Shown here: piece by piece, positions 17,334 to 27,542 of the stretch
Position numbering within the stretch: the first letter of the stretch is position 1
Layout: the number at the start of each line of letters is the position of its first letter
Assembly: GCA_049472395.1 (NCBI GenBank)
Contig: JBLIRR010000001.1
Coordinates: 124,001-188,000 of the forward strand
Length of the DNA stretch: 64,000 nt
Direction of reading: 5' to 3'
DNA from: JBLIRR01 sp049472395
Lineage (GTDB): Bacteria; SZUA-182; DTGQ01; JBLIRR01
Notes under the pieces: model-generated
What the model was told of the DNA's origin: nothing
What the model saw: only the letters and a program-made list of their open reading frames with translations
Database searches by the model: none
Position numbers and translations under genes: made by a program

Positions 17334-18869
17334 TCAATATGGAGGAGCTGGTGCAATTCTATCTATAAGTATCCCATTATTATTGGCTACCGCAGGAGTA
17401 AATGAAGAATGACAGGTCATGGTATTACAACTCGCCATAGCTTCCGGGCCAAATTCTATATCTTTAATTATGGGAGCATGCCTATAGGATACATCATGAC
17501 ATCTATGCAGCGGATCATTTATAAAGCAGCTCCTCGCTCCATTTTTTGTAAGTGATTTATAGCCCATATCATTATAAGGGAGAGGCTCAACATTTGCACT
17601 ATTCACCAATATCCAGTCGGGAAGTAAATGCCCTCTCTGAATTCCTATAACAGGGCCCGGCGATTCTCCCTCATATAACGTATTAATTATTCCTTCTCCG
17701 ACAAAGCTCCCCTTGCTTCCATGAGGGTCATGACAGTAAGTACAGGATGCATTATCATTATGGGTAAAATGGCCATTTATCTCACGTGTAAATGTCCTTG
17801 TAAACGATGGAAAACTCTCATGACATGTAGAACATCTGCTCTCATCGTGATCATGATTATAATGAAAATTTGATATTGTTTTAAGGGGATCCCAGTATTT
17901 GTTCAAGAGTTCAAAAGATATATCAACTGCCCCTTGCCACACTGGTCTCGGAGGAACCAGCAGGAGAGGAGCATGACACTCAAGGCAAAATTGATTAGCC
18001 AGAGGCACTCCTTCTGCGTCAGCAACATTACCCAAATAATATGCATTGCCCGAAAGTATCCGCCCCGGCACCAAGGGATCGATTAAGGCTTCGGTGGCCA
18101 GTTTAAATGGAAACTGGAGGTAGAGACTCCTTGGGGAAAATGGATTACTGAGAGAGGACGAGGCAGTGATTAAATGGGGATTATGACAATCAGCACAATT
18201 GAGAATATCAGTAGGAATACCCGCGAGATCAACACCCTCTACTCTATGACCCGAGCTTGCAAGGGCATCAAACTTTGAAATCATATCCGCATGGCAGTTA
18301 TAACATATCATTTCTTCCTCCTTTATTTGCAGGGAAGGCTGCACTGAACCATGAGGATTATGACAATTCTTACATTCTATAGGAGGATTATTATGGACTG
18401 CCCCTGACATCCACATAGAGGCAATTTCAGGAGGAGAATCACCTGTGCTAAAAAACCTTGTTTGTTCAGACACCGTATCATGACAACTGAGACACAGGTT
18501 ATTGGTATTTGGCGATTGGGCATTAAATATAAAGGGATCTGTGGGATCAGGATCTATCAAAAGCTTCAGACCTTTCGTATGGCTTTTAGGATCATACAGA
18601 TGACAGATCGTACAATCAGCCCTGGATAAAGAGATGAACAGGGAATACTCCATTTGCACCCCGGAGGAGATGATATTAGGATGATGAGACACTAAGCGCT
18701 TGAACCGTTGTCCTTGTGATTTATGACAGTCAATACAGGAGATAAGGGGAGCAGAAAGAATCGTGGATTGTGCATATGCCGGAAGGGTGCACATTAAGAA
18801 AATAACTATAAGTGCTCCCACAAGGGCTGCTATTAAATTTTCTTGTTGGCTCGTTATTTTATCTTTCAT
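17334..18869 (-). CDS. decahaem-type secreted multihaem cytochrome c (9 CXXCH + 1 CX4CH)
   Basis: A signal peptide ending near residue 35 is followed by nine CXXCH haem-attachment motifs (CIDCH, CTICH, CLSCH, CKNCH, CYNCH, CADCH, CLECH, CSTCH, CTYCH). Near the C-terminus is one CNTMTCH, a CX4CH form also used for haem c attachment in some multihaem proteins. CHNPHGS-type repeats place it with the doubled-CXXCH family. It should be folded in the periplasm or outside the cell and carry electrons. It is not built from the 14-haem cassette of its neighbours. It follows the 49-haem gene by about 40 bases and is probably co-transcribed with it. The start is the ATG at 18869, one codon after a GTG. 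Confidence 0.9.
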   Translation of the reverse strand: MKDKITSQQENLIAALVGALIVIFLMCTLPAYAQSTILSAPLISCIDCHKSQGQRFKRLVSHHPNIISSGVQMEYSLFISLSRADCTICHLYDPKSHTKGLKLLIDPDPTDPFIFNAQSPNTNNLCLSCHDTVSEQTRFFSTGDSPPEIASMWMSGAVHNNPPIECKNCHNPHGSVQPSLQIKEEEMICYNCHADMISKFDALASSGHRVEGVDLAGIPTDILNCADCHNPHLITASSSLSNPFSPRSLYLQFPFKLATEALIDPLVPGRILSGNAYYLGNVADAEGVPLANQFCLECHAPLLLVPPRPVWQGAVDISFELLNKYWDPLKTISNFHYNHDHDESRCSTCHESFPSFTRTFTREINGHFTHNDNASCTYCHDPHGSKGSFVGEGIINTLYEGESPGPVIGIQRGHLLPDWILVNSANVEPLPYNDMGYKSLTKNGARSCFINDPLHRCHDVSYRHAPIIKDIEFGPEAMASCNTMTCHSSFTPAVANNNGILIDRIAPAPPY

Positions 18870-18913
18870 CACCGCTCTAATTACTTTCTCCTCTCATGGG
18901 CCATTATACCTTC

Positions 18914-21900
18914 TTAAAATGGCCACGGGATCTGCCATGATTGCAGTACATCCGGGGAGGGTGGCAGATATAGTACCGGTGTTGGCATCCATACAGGCAG
19001 CTGAGGCTCGCCCATTGTTCGCACAGTAAGCAAATTCTTTTCAACTAACGACCAACTGGGCGAAGGATTACTCAGGTTGATCCTGTCTTGATCTCCTATC
19101 ACAGGATTGTGGCAGCCGACAAAACATGTCTGATTTAATGGATTATAGGTCGGGATAAGGCCCAATTCAGGATATCCGACCCGTGTCCCTCTTGGAAAAA
19201 TCACTGTCGGGTCAAATGTTATATTAATATTTGAGCGTTTAAAAAGGGGATTCGTCAATGTCGCGCCACCTGGATTATGCAAACACCCCACATGACAGGT
19301 AGAGCAACTATACCCATAATCTGCCACATGAGCTCTATGGGCACCCGCCCCGCCCGGATAATTCTCACCAAGATCTCCAGGCCCTTGCCAGCTATCTCCC
19401 GCCCGAAGAGGAGGATAACTATGACAATCAATACAAAGGACCGAGATTCTATTATGCCGATGACAATCTGTGCATGCTGACGTGCCAAGCGCAGAATGGT
19501 CATATATATTCGGAGGTGGAGACATAATATTAATCTGCAGTGTATATGTCGGATTTACTTGATTAAATGGCACTGAAAGAGAAACCACTGACCCATCTTT
19601 ATATGAAACGCCATGACACGCAATACAAATCTTTTTGCTCTCGCTATTATTCCTAAGCTCCGGATGATAGCTCATATTGTTGCTTGCTATTGCCGCTCCA
19701 ACCGGTTTCCCGCCTATCATGGCTTTAATAAACGCCTGATTTAAGACCCCATTTTCTGTAACACCCCTATGCGGGTTATGACAGTCATTACAGGGAAGCT
19801 TATCATACTGAGAGATCCCGGGTGTTGCGAGAGGGCTTTTCACGAAATGCCCGCCTGTTTTCGGCCCATACGGGGGAACATCAACGGTCCATTCAGGCAA
19901 AATTTCATAATAACCCGCGCGCATGCCCCCTGGTCCATCAGCACCAGCAATATCCTGGGGAATAAATGCCCCAAATACCTCAGGTTGCGGGTCCGGATCA
20001 GCCATTACCCCCGCATGACAATCATAACAGTAAAGTGTGCTTCCCAATGTATAGGCAGGGGAAACATTTTGAACAAATACGCTCCGCTCTTCCACTAATG
20101 GTCTGCTCCATAAAAATCTTGTATCCTGGGCATTATGGACTTTGTGGCAGGCTGAACAAACTCCATGATCCGCAATTCCTCCTCCTGTTCCATCAAGGCC
20201 ACGAGAGGAAAAATCATGAAATGACCCAACAATACCGGCATGCTCAGGATGGCAATTAATACAAAGAGCGCTACCTGCCGGAGCATCTCCATTATCCATT
20301 ACAAGCAAGTTTCCATGCCGCCCATCCGATATTATGGGCCAGCTTGGCCGATCCACGTACCCGTCAAAGGTAGTCCGGGCTGCATGAATATTATGGCAGG
20401 TAAGACAGGTAATTAGGCCCTGATTAACTGCTCCACCTGGAACAAATGCAATAAAGCCCCCTTGAGATCCAGTTCCCCTCGGGAGCAAGGGATCGGTATT
20501 GCTATAAAAAATATCACGCCATAATGGCGGGGTAATTGGGGGTAAAGGCCCAATTCCTAGGGGATGATTTCCTCCCTGATTTAAATGGCATTCAGGACAA
20601 AATCCCCCCGGTTTATAGGGCGAAGTAAAGCCTCTTAGATAAGGCCCTTCGGGATTCTTAAGTTGATCATGCACATCATGGCAACTACCGCAAAAAATCT
20701 GTCCCGGTTGCGTCCCATAATCATTCACAGTGAAGGCTCCGGGGCCATCGGACAAAGGAAAAATACCGCCCGGAATAACCGCCTGCTCTGTTGAGCTTCC
20801 GCGAAGCGGGACCGATGCAAACCGGTGCGTAAAATTAACAGGGCCAGACATAGGTGCATTAAGTATAGGGGGAGGAATCAACAGTGAGCCCGCCATACCT
20901 GGCCCTCCCACAATCCTTTCATTACTATGACACCCAAAGCAGAGGTCCTCATAATCACCTGTTATCGTGTCATCCCATTTATCACCCCAGCGCAGATTAA
21001 GCGGCGGGACTCTCATCAGGGCTTCCACAGCGGGATTATTCAAAGGCCCCTGATCACTGCCATCATGAACATAATGACAAAACATGCACTCCCCGCATGG
21101 GACAATCTTCGATACAGTGTATACCCTTCCCTCTTCAAGCACCAACTCAGTAACGATCCTGGTGAGTGGGGAACTCGCGCGGGTCCGGTGATGCCCTCTA
21201 TCAGGCGGGCCCAACTTTATACCATCCTTGTCCAGATGACACATGGTACAAAACTCGGGAAAATCATTGATAAAATTTCCTCTTAAATAATTATTGGATC
21301 TATCGGACACGGGAAATCGCGTATGATCAATGTGGCATGAGGTACAGGTCAATTGGCCTGCCTCATTAAAATAGGGTGCCGCACCCGGCGCACGCAGCGA
21401 GGTCTCAAAATGTGCCTGATCTCCCATGGGATGATGCTCTTTGGGGGTAATGTGAAGGTCTTGAAATGATGGATCAAGGGAATCATCACCACAAATAAGC
21501 GATGCACCCATTTTATACCAATTGCGTGCCCCCGAAGGCCCATGACATCCATAGCAGCGGGAGGAGGAGCTTGGATCAGCCGGATTATCGATTATAAAAT
21601 TGACATTCGGCTTGGCGACAAATCCTCTTTCATCCGGCAACGCTATGGTTAATATCTTTCTTCCTTCCCTCTCATCGGCTAATTCATTGACCGGTACTCT
21701 TCCCCGATGAGGATGATGACATTTTAAGCATTCATCTTGAAAATGCCGCTCTTCAAATGTCTGATGGCAGCTTATACAGAATCTGCGTCTCTCACCAGGT
21801 TTTTGCTCACTCACGCCCGAGGGATAGCGTAAATATTTCCCCCCAATCTTCTCAAAGCCCGGTTGGGTGTGAGGATCATGACAGCTCCCACAATAAAAGC

Positions 21901-24900
21901 CCTCGCCCCCGGAATTATAGTTTACATTATCTCTTCCGTATACTTGGCCATTTGTCAATAATGGCACAGTATCCCAATCATCAGGTTCAAGATTCAGGGT
22001 AAAAGTATCCTGATTGATGGGTCGAAATCGAGTATCGCCATTTAACGAGGCCGCACCATGCATTACGTGATCCTGATAGGCACCTTTATTAAACACCGTA
22101 TCAACACCAATCATGGATAAGCCATTCTTAGTATGACATGCATTACACTCACTGCGTGTCCCTCCAAAACCTTCAGGCATGACTAATGATAAACGGTGGA
22201 GAGAATCCCCCCTGGCATTATGGATGCTGTGACAATTAGAACACACTCCCAAATCCCGCGGTCTGTCTTTCAATCTATGGGGGCCTTCAACATTCATATT
22301 ATGACAGGCAGTACACAAATCATCACCCGAATCTGAAGAAAAATTATCATCCACTAAGAGTGTTCCGTGAATCTCCCTCTCATCCGACAATGTCGCTCCC
22401 TCCGGGGAAGTCACTGCTGTATGTATGCTATGACAGGTAAGACATACCATCTCACCCTCATATTTTTTCGCTGAGGTCCCAAGATTCAGATTGAATGGCG
22501 AAGTCACGCCCCCCTCATTTCCGCTTCCTCCCTGATAGAATATCTCAACCCTATTAAGAGGAATTTTTTCTAAAGGCCTCCCAAGATTCAATCTTCCAGC
22601 TATTGTGGCAGTCAGAGGTTTCCCGAGCGAATGGCTATTTTTTAAAAATTCACCATTATTGTCGTGGCATTCCTCACAAAAACCATTTACTTCGTAAGGT
22701 GATTTATCACCCCGTAAATAGGGTAAATACTCAGGTTCATCGGGATTCTTCGAAAGATTCTTCGCCCTGTGAGCATCATGGCATGTCCCGCAGTACATTT
22801 GTCCCTTATCAACCCCATAATCATTAAGGACAGCTTCTTCCACGCCATCAGATACGGGGTAAATCGTCACGAAGGTTGCGCTTGTAACCTTTTGCCGTGA
22901 ACTTTCAATAGCTCTATTCAATGGATGCATGAAATATTCCTCTGGTTTCAAGAGGGCCCCTTCCGATCCCTGTCCTCCCACAATGTTTCTATCGAGATGA
23001 CAGCCATAACAAAGACTCACGTATGTATCCGAGCCTGATTCTTTCCTCATCAATGCATCAAGTTGAGGAATACTCTCATTGCCTTGCTCTTTTCCATCGT
23101 GGATAAAATGGCAAAACATGCACCCTCCGCAAGGGGTATCTTCTGCTTTCCCTACTGATATAACCTTCCTCTTCACAGGAGATATATCTTGAGTTTGGTA
23201 GTGCGCACCCATAGCCCCAAGATCCTCGGGGGATTTATTTGTATGGCACGTGACACAGAATTCAGGATTATCGTTGATAAAATCCCCGCGTAAAAAATTA
23301 TTCTTTCTTGCATCATCTTTGTTGTCAAAAGGCCCTTTTCCATGAAATCCGTCATGGCAGGAGATACATGTTATCTCTCCTGCATTATTCAGGAACTCGG
23401 CAGGAGTGCCTAGTGCCCGCAGTCTTTTTCTCGTAGCGGTTCCCATAGGATGATGTTCTCTCCTTAATTCTAAAGATGCATCATCCCCATAAATTTGAGG
23501 AGCGCCTAATACAGATTTATCAGCATCATCGAAAGGCCCATGACACCCATAACAAAATGAGGAGGTAAGAGGTTCTTCCTCTGATTCCGTGATTTCAGGG
23601 ACATTGGGAAGTGCCCTGAAAAGCCTTGGTTCATATTCGACAGTTAATATTTTCTTCCCGTAATTTTGATCCTCTTCGATCCTGGTTCTGCCTTTATGCG
23701 GATGGTGACATTCAAAACAATCCCTTTTGGCCTCGTGCTCCTCCTTAAATATATCTAAAGAGTCATCTATTTCTGATTCATTTAGTATAAATTTCTGGGA
23801 ATGCACTAAATTAGAGGAGCGTATATAAGAATATTTATGACACTCAAGACAAATAAAAGGCGGATCTTCACCTCGAATATACCCCTGTCTGTGCGGATCA
23901 TGACAGGAGCCACAGTAAAGACCGGGGCCTGAACTATATGACGGGCCCACAACTTTTGGGTCAGGGATCGTATCCTTATCCCATCCCCCCTCATCAAGAG
24001 GAAATATGCCGGGTTTATACCATATAGTGTCTTTGCCCTCTGTGGTAGCTGCCTCATGCATTATGTGGTCCTGCGTATAATCGCCCTTTAAAGATCCTCC
24101 CTTAAATACGGATTCAAAACCCGTGGTAGCGGTTGAATTATTGTGGCATGTATAACACAGTTGCCTATAGCCACCAAATAGTGGTGTATATCCATCCCTA
24201 GGAAGAGCACCTGGAATAGCCCATAATTTTGGGCCCTGTGCATTATGAGGAGTATGGCAGGCATTACATATGCCCCACTGCTCTCCATAAAAAGAGAAAT
24301 AAGACAGACTGGAATCCCCATGATTACCCTCCGGGAATCTATACTGATCGCCAGTTTCCATAATAGGATGGCAGGTTTTGCACAATTCACTGCCCGCGCT
24401 ATGGTCACTTTTGTTTTGCATATTATCCACCACCAGAAGGGAGCCGTGGTTATGCAGCCTCGTATCCCACGGATCAAAATCATTTTCAACATAACCGTTC
24501 CATGAGGTTTCGGCAGCATGGACATTGTGACAGGTAAGACATATTACCCTTCCTTCGTATAACACACCGCCTTCCGTACCGCTCCCCCCGTCCTGAAATA
24601 TATCAGGGAAACTATTTACTGTGGGAAAACTGTCCCCACGGCTGTTATTGGGACCTTCATCTATTGGATGGGTCGTTTTAATAAATTCACCTGACGTTGT
24701 GTGGTTTTTCCCATCCGCTCCGGCATTATGACAATCTTCACAAAATCCATAAGGCTCATATGCTGTTTTTATCAACTCATCTTGAGTATCCCTCGGATAA
24801 TTCAGATACGGGACCCTGGAAGGATCATGCACATCATGACAGCTTCCGCAATACATCTGTCCCTTTTCTGTGCCATAATCATCCACTACATATTCTGTGC

Positions 24901-26650
24901 TCTCGCCATCTGATAGGGGAAAATCCCTTATTGAATATTCTTTATCTTCAATATCTATTTTGGTAGTTTTTATCATTGCCCTATAGGGCGGTTTACTCTG
25001 GTCCGGCTCGATTGTATAGCGATGCGAAAACATAGAGCCCGCTGCTGTAAAGTCCAGGAATGATCCATTTTTACCCGAGGTTAACACAAGTGTGTTATTT
25101 ATATGGCAGCCAAAACACATATCCTCATAATAGACTTTTCCACCTTCCCGGCCAAAGCGGTATGTGTCTCCCCGAGTAAAAGGATTTTCAGGCGGCACTC
25201 TCATCAAGGCATCAAGATCAGCGCTTAATTCATGTGCATCCTGATCCCGTTGTCCATCATGAATAAAATGACAGAGCATGCACTGCCTGCACTCAATCTC
25301 TGTCCAATAGTTCTCAGGAGTGTCTTTATTGAATTTCTCAGCACTAAACACTCTTCGTGTCAAGCGACTGCCAACTGTCCAAAAGTGTTTTTTATCCTGA
25401 CTCTCCTTAATAAGAGCCTTTTTGCCGGGATGACACTTTACACAAAACAGTGCATTGTCATCCTTAAAATTCCATCGCAGGAAATTGTTCTTCTTACTCT
25501 CAGCTTTGCTCCATTTCACTGTCTCATCTTCAGTCTCTCCATGAAGACCAGCATGACATGATACACATGTCAGCTCACCTCTGGAATTAAGATTTTGCGT
25601 TGCGGCCACGCCCCGGGCTCTTGGGAAAGAACTTCCATTAAGTCGTGCCTGATCCCCCATGGGATGATGTTCCCTTCTAATCTGCGAATATATTGTTCTT
25701 CCTTCTTCATCCGCTCTATAATCCCCATAAATAGGTGCTGCCCCGGCCCTTAAAAATATAAACGGATCATCACCATTTTTTAAATGATTAGGCTGATGGC
25801 ACGCATAGCATTTAGCGGATGATAATGGTATTTTAGGGTCGTCATCCGTATCATTTATGTGAGGTACATTAGGCAGGGCAGAAAAATTAACTGGAACCAC
25901 ATCAAACACAAATATGGACCTTCCAATCTGTTCATCTTCTGATAATAATGTATCAGCCCTGTGCGGGTGATGACAGGTAAGACAATCACTATTTTCAAGA
26001 TGTGTGTTTCTTTCAGTGGTTGTTTCCGGATCATGGCACTGCACGCAAAATTCACCTCTATCTCCCGGAGTTCCAACGGATTTACCCGGTTTGGTCCGAA
26101 GATAATCACCATCAAGCTCTTTGCTCGGTGGTTGCTGGTGAACATTATGACAACTCCCACAATAAAAACCCTTACCTCCCTTTCTATACTGCTCAAGCGC
26201 TGCACCTGTGGGCACTATATCTTCATCCTCCGGCTGTAAAGGAAATGTCTCTTCATCATAATATCCAAGCCAATAATCCTGTTCTATATCGGCTCCTCCA
26301 TGCATTACGTGGTCCTCATAAATGGCCGGATTAAACACATCCCCAATGCCTGAGATAGCGTTGCCGATCCCTTGATTACTATTCCCTACTATCGTAAATG
26401 TGCCGTCATGACAGCTGAAGCATAGCCTTCTGATCCCTCCGAAGGTATTATCCAATGGTTGAGCCCAAATTTTAGGGCCTGTACCCTCGTGTGGCACATG
26501 ACAATTGGCGCACACACCTTGAGGGCTTCTTATCCCTTCACCTGCATGGGGACCATTCATTGCCCATAGAGGTGATAGTAATAAAATCAGAATAAGAGGG
26601 AAAAAAAGAAAGAAAATTACTAAATAGAGTTGGAATTTCAATAAATTCAT
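18914..26650 (-). CDS. giant multihaem cytochrome c, three 14-haem cassettes plus 7-8-haem tail
   Basis: By direct count this 2578-residue protein has 49 CXXCH motifs and one CFVGCH (CX3CH). After an N-terminal signal segment (about residues 1-30) come three cassettes of 14 CXXCH each, starting near residues 46, 793 and 1467. A tail from about 2163 carries seven more CXXCH plus the CX3CH. Each cassette repeats the same landmarks: DHVMH after haem 2, YCGSCH at haem 3, CHHPH at haem 5, EHHPMG after haem 6, CM(L/F)CH(F/Y)(I/V)HDG at haem 9, CGxCHD at haem 11 and CLTCHxxHA at haem 13. It is presumably an extracellular or outer-membrane-linked electron wire. A good promoter lies 51-79 bp upstream. 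Transport and loading with up to 50 haems imply a complete cytochrome c maturation system elsewhere. Confidence 0.95.
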   Translation of the reverse strand: MNLLKFQLYLVIFFLFFPLILILLLSPLWAMNGPHAGEGIRSPQGVCANCHVPHEGTGPKIWAQPLDNTFGGIRRLCFSCHDGTFTIVGNSNQGIGNAISGIGDVFNPAIYEDHVMHGGADIEQDYWLGYYDEETFPLQPEDEDIVPTGAALEQYRKGGKGFYCGSCHNVHQQPPSKELDGDYLRTKPGKSVGTPGDRGEFCVQCHDPETTTERNTHLENSDCLTCHHPHRADTLLSEDEQIGRSIFVFDVVPVNFSALPNVPHINDTDDDPKIPLSSAKCYACHQPNHLKNGDDPFIFLRAGAAPIYGDYRADEEGRTIYSQIRREHHPMGDQARLNGSSFPRARGVAATQNLNSRGELTCVSCHAGLHGETEDETVKWSKAESKKNNFLRWNFKDDNALFCVKCHPGKKALIKESQDKKHFWTVGSRLTRRVFSAEKFNKDTPENYWTEIECRQCMLCHFIHDGQRDQDAHELSADLDALMRVPPENPFTRGDTYRFGREGGKVYYEDMCFGCHINNTLVLTSGKNGSFLDFTAAGSMFSHRYTIEPDQSKPPYRAMIKTTKIDIEDKEYSIRDFPLSDGESTEYVVDDYGTEKGQMYCGSCHDVHDPSRVPYLNYPRDTQDELIKTAYEPYGFCEDCHNAGADGKNHTTSGEFIKTTHPIDEGPNNSRGDSFPTVNSFPDIFQDGGSGTEGGVLYEGRVICLTCHNVHAAETSWNGYVENDFDPWDTRLHNHGSLLVVDNMQNKSDHSAGSELCKTCHPIMETGDQYRFPEGNHGDSSLSYFSFYGEQWGICNACHTPHNAQGPKLWAIPGALPRDGYTPLFGGYRQLCYTCHNNSTATTGFESVFKGGSLKGDYTQDHIMHEAATTEGKDTIWYKPGIFPLDEGGWDKDTIPDPKVVGPSYSSGPGLYCGSCHDPHRQGYIRGEDPPFICLECHKYSYIRSSNLVHSQKFILNESEIDDSLDIFKEEHEAKRDCFECHHPHKGRTRIEEDQNYGKKILTVEYEPRLFRALPNVPEITESEEEPLTSSFCYGCHGPFDDADKSVLGAPQIYGDDASLELRREHHPMGTATRKRLRALGTPAEFLNNAGEITCISCHDGFHGKGPFDNKDDARKNNFLRGDFINDNPEFCVTCHTNKSPEDLGAMGAHYQTQDISPVKRKVISVGKAEDTPCGGCMFCHFIHDGKEQGNESIPQLDALMRKESGSDTYVSLCYGCHLDRNIVGGQGSEGALLKPEEYFMHPLNRAIESSRQKVTSATFVTIYPVSDGVEEAVLNDYGVDKGQMYCGTCHDAHRAKNLSKNPDEPEYLPYLRGDKSPYEVNGFCEECHDNNGEFLKNSHSLGKPLTATIAGRLNLGRPLEKIPLNRVEIFYQGGSGNEGGVTSPFNLNLGTSAKKYEGEMVCLTCHSIHTAVTSPEGATLSDEREIHGTLLVDDNFSSDSGDDLCTACHNMNVEGPHRLKDRPRDLGVCSNCHSIHNARGDSLHRLSLVMPEGFGGTRSECNACHTKNGLSMIGVDTVFNKGAYQDHVMHGAASLNGDTRFRPINQDTFTLNLEPDDWDTVPLLTNGQVYGRDNVNYNSGGEGFYCGSCHDPHTQPGFEKIGGKYLRYPSGVSEQKPGERRRFCISCHQTFEERHFQDECLKCHHPHRGRVPVNELADEREGRKILTIALPDERGFVAKPNVNFIIDNPADPSSSSRCYGCHGPSGARNWYKMGASLICGDDSLDPSFQDLHITPKEHHPMGDQAHFETSLRAPGAAPYFNEAGQLTCTSCHIDHTRFPVSDRSNNYLRGNFINDFPEFCTMCHLDKDGIKLGPPDRGHHRTRASSPLTRIVTELVLEEGRVYTVSKIVPCGECMFCHYVHDGSDQGPLNNPAVEALMRVPPLNLRWGDKWDDTITGDYEDLCFGCHSNERIVGGPGMAGSLLIPPPILNAPMSGPVNFTHRFASVPLRGSSTEQAVIPGGIFPLSDGPGAFTVNDYGTQPGQIFCGSCHDVHDQLKNPEGPYLRGFTSPYKPGGFCPECHLNQGGNHPLGIGPLPPITPPLWRDIFYSNTDPLLPRGTGSQGGFIAFVPGGAVNQGLITCLTCHNIHAARTTFDGYVDRPSWPIISDGRHGNLLVMDNGDAPAGSALCINCHPEHAGIVGSFHDFSSRGLDGTGGGIADHGVCSACHKVHNAQDTRFLWSRPLVEERSVFVQNVSPAYTLGSTLYCYDCHAGVMADPDPQPEVFGAFIPQDIAGADGPGGMRAGYYEILPEWTVDVPPYGPKTGGHFVKSPLATPGISQYDKLPCNDCHNPHRGVTENGVLNQAFIKAMIGGKPVGAAIASNNMSYHPELRNNSESKKICIACHGVSYKDGSVVSLSVPFNQVNPTYTLQINIMSPPPNIYDHSALGTSACTDCHRHNRISVLCIDCHSYPPLRAGDSWQGPGDLGENYPGGAGAHRAHVADYGYSCSTCHVGCLHNPGGATLTNPLFKRSNINITFDPTVIFPRGTRVGYPELGLIPTYNPLNQTCFVGCHNPVIGDQDRINLSNPSPSWSLVEKNLLTVRTMGEPQLPVWMPTPVLYLPPSPDVLQSWQIPWPF

Positions 26651-26700
26651 GCTCTTAACGTGATATACTCCCTTTCAATTTACAGCCTACCTTTGTTTAC

Positions 26701-26729
26701 ATTATAAAATAAATTCCATTAGAATTCAA
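26701..26729 (-). promoter_or_regulatory. sigma-70 promoter of the 49-haem cytochrome gene
   Basis: The minus strand reads TTGAAT, 17 bases, TATAAT. The start would be near 26694, giving a 44-nt leader to the ATG at 26650. This suggests the 49-haem and 9-haem genes can be expressed separately from the upstream propeller/cytochrome genes. Confidence 0.65.
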
Positions 26730-26792
26730 TTAATTAAATAAAGAAGCAAATATTGTGCCTGCCATTTTTTTACTTACCCTTTTATTGGAAAG

Positions 26793-27395
26793 TTATAGTA
26801 ATATTATTATAATTTGTATTATACCGATTAATAATCCCAAAACACCACCGTATATTTCAATTGCTTTGAGCTCTCTTGAAGAAATTTCTAATATAATTTT
26901 TTCCAGCTTATGAAGATCAAAAGATTTTACTCTATCGGTAATCAATCCCTTGACATCCAAATTTCTCTCTATAGCCCCGGAAATCCTTTCACCAAGATCA
27001 GGCAACAGTCTTATGATTTCGTTGTTGATGGCCATTTTTATTTTTGATTTGATCTCACTGGTAACAAATGATGCAATAAGAGGACTAAAGGCAAATAATT
27101 CTCTGTCAATAAATTCCTCGAGCTTTTCATCAAGCATGGATTTTACCGACTCATTCAAATTGTTACCTTTAATTGAATCCGCTATATCTTGATGCGTTAC
27201 TAAATGCACGGAGATAGTTTGTCCGATCTTAGCCGCAAGCTGATCTTTTCGTTTTGGCATCAATCCCTGAATTTTGACAATAAATAAATTAATTGGTTTA
27301 TAGGGACGAAATATCATTTTAACTGCAAGATAATTGGTGATCCAGCCTATTAATCCACTTATAACCGGAATACAAAACAATTTATAACCTACCAT
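26793..27395 (-). CDS. DUF445-family membrane protein
   Basis: The N-terminal helix with GLIGWITNYLAVKMIFRPYKP is the recognisable DUF445 motif (also known from YheB/YjiN-type proteins). A helical cytoplasmic or periplasmic middle follows, and a C-terminal hydrophobic segment (IYGGVLGLLIGIIQIIIILL) closes it. The family has no agreed function and seems to be membrane-associated. The frame opens at 27413, but GGAGGGGG overlaps that codon and stands eight bases before the ATG at 27395, which is taken as the start. It lies between two cytochrome genes on the same strand; a role in their export or assembly is only a guess from position. Confidence 0.8.
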   Translation of the reverse strand: MVGYKLFCIPVISGLIGWITNYLAVKMIFRPYKPINLFIVKIQGLMPKRKDQLAAKIGQTISVHLVTHQDIADSIKGNNLNESVKSMLDEKLEEFIDRELFAFSPLIASFVTSEIKSKIKMAINNEIIRLLPDLGERISGAIERNLDVKGLITDRVKSFDLHKLEKIILEISSRELKAIEIYGGVLGLLIGIIQIIIILL

Positions 27396-27514
27396 TCTTT
27401 TATCCCCCTCCATTATCTCCCTTTTGTGGGCTCCTCATTCCTTATAGCATACATTCTTACATATTTTTCATACCTTGTACATTTTTTAACACAAATTGGA
27501 TTAGCTTAATGGTG

Positions 27515-27542
27515 AAAAACCGAACGTCATCATTGTCGGTTT
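27515..27542 (-). terminator. weak intrinsic terminator after the 14-haem gene
   Basis: On the minus strand AAACCGA and TCGGTTT pair around a 12-base loop and the stem runs into five T residues. It overlaps the stop codon of the 14-haem cytochrome. It may partly separate that transcript from DUF445 and the 49-haem gene, which has its own promoter. Confidence 0.4.

Noticed and set aside
24088..24525. Frames of 100-150 codons inside the cytochrome genes in other registers
   Set aside because: They are shadows of the long CXXCH-coding frames; none has a signal peptide, ribosome site or family motif.
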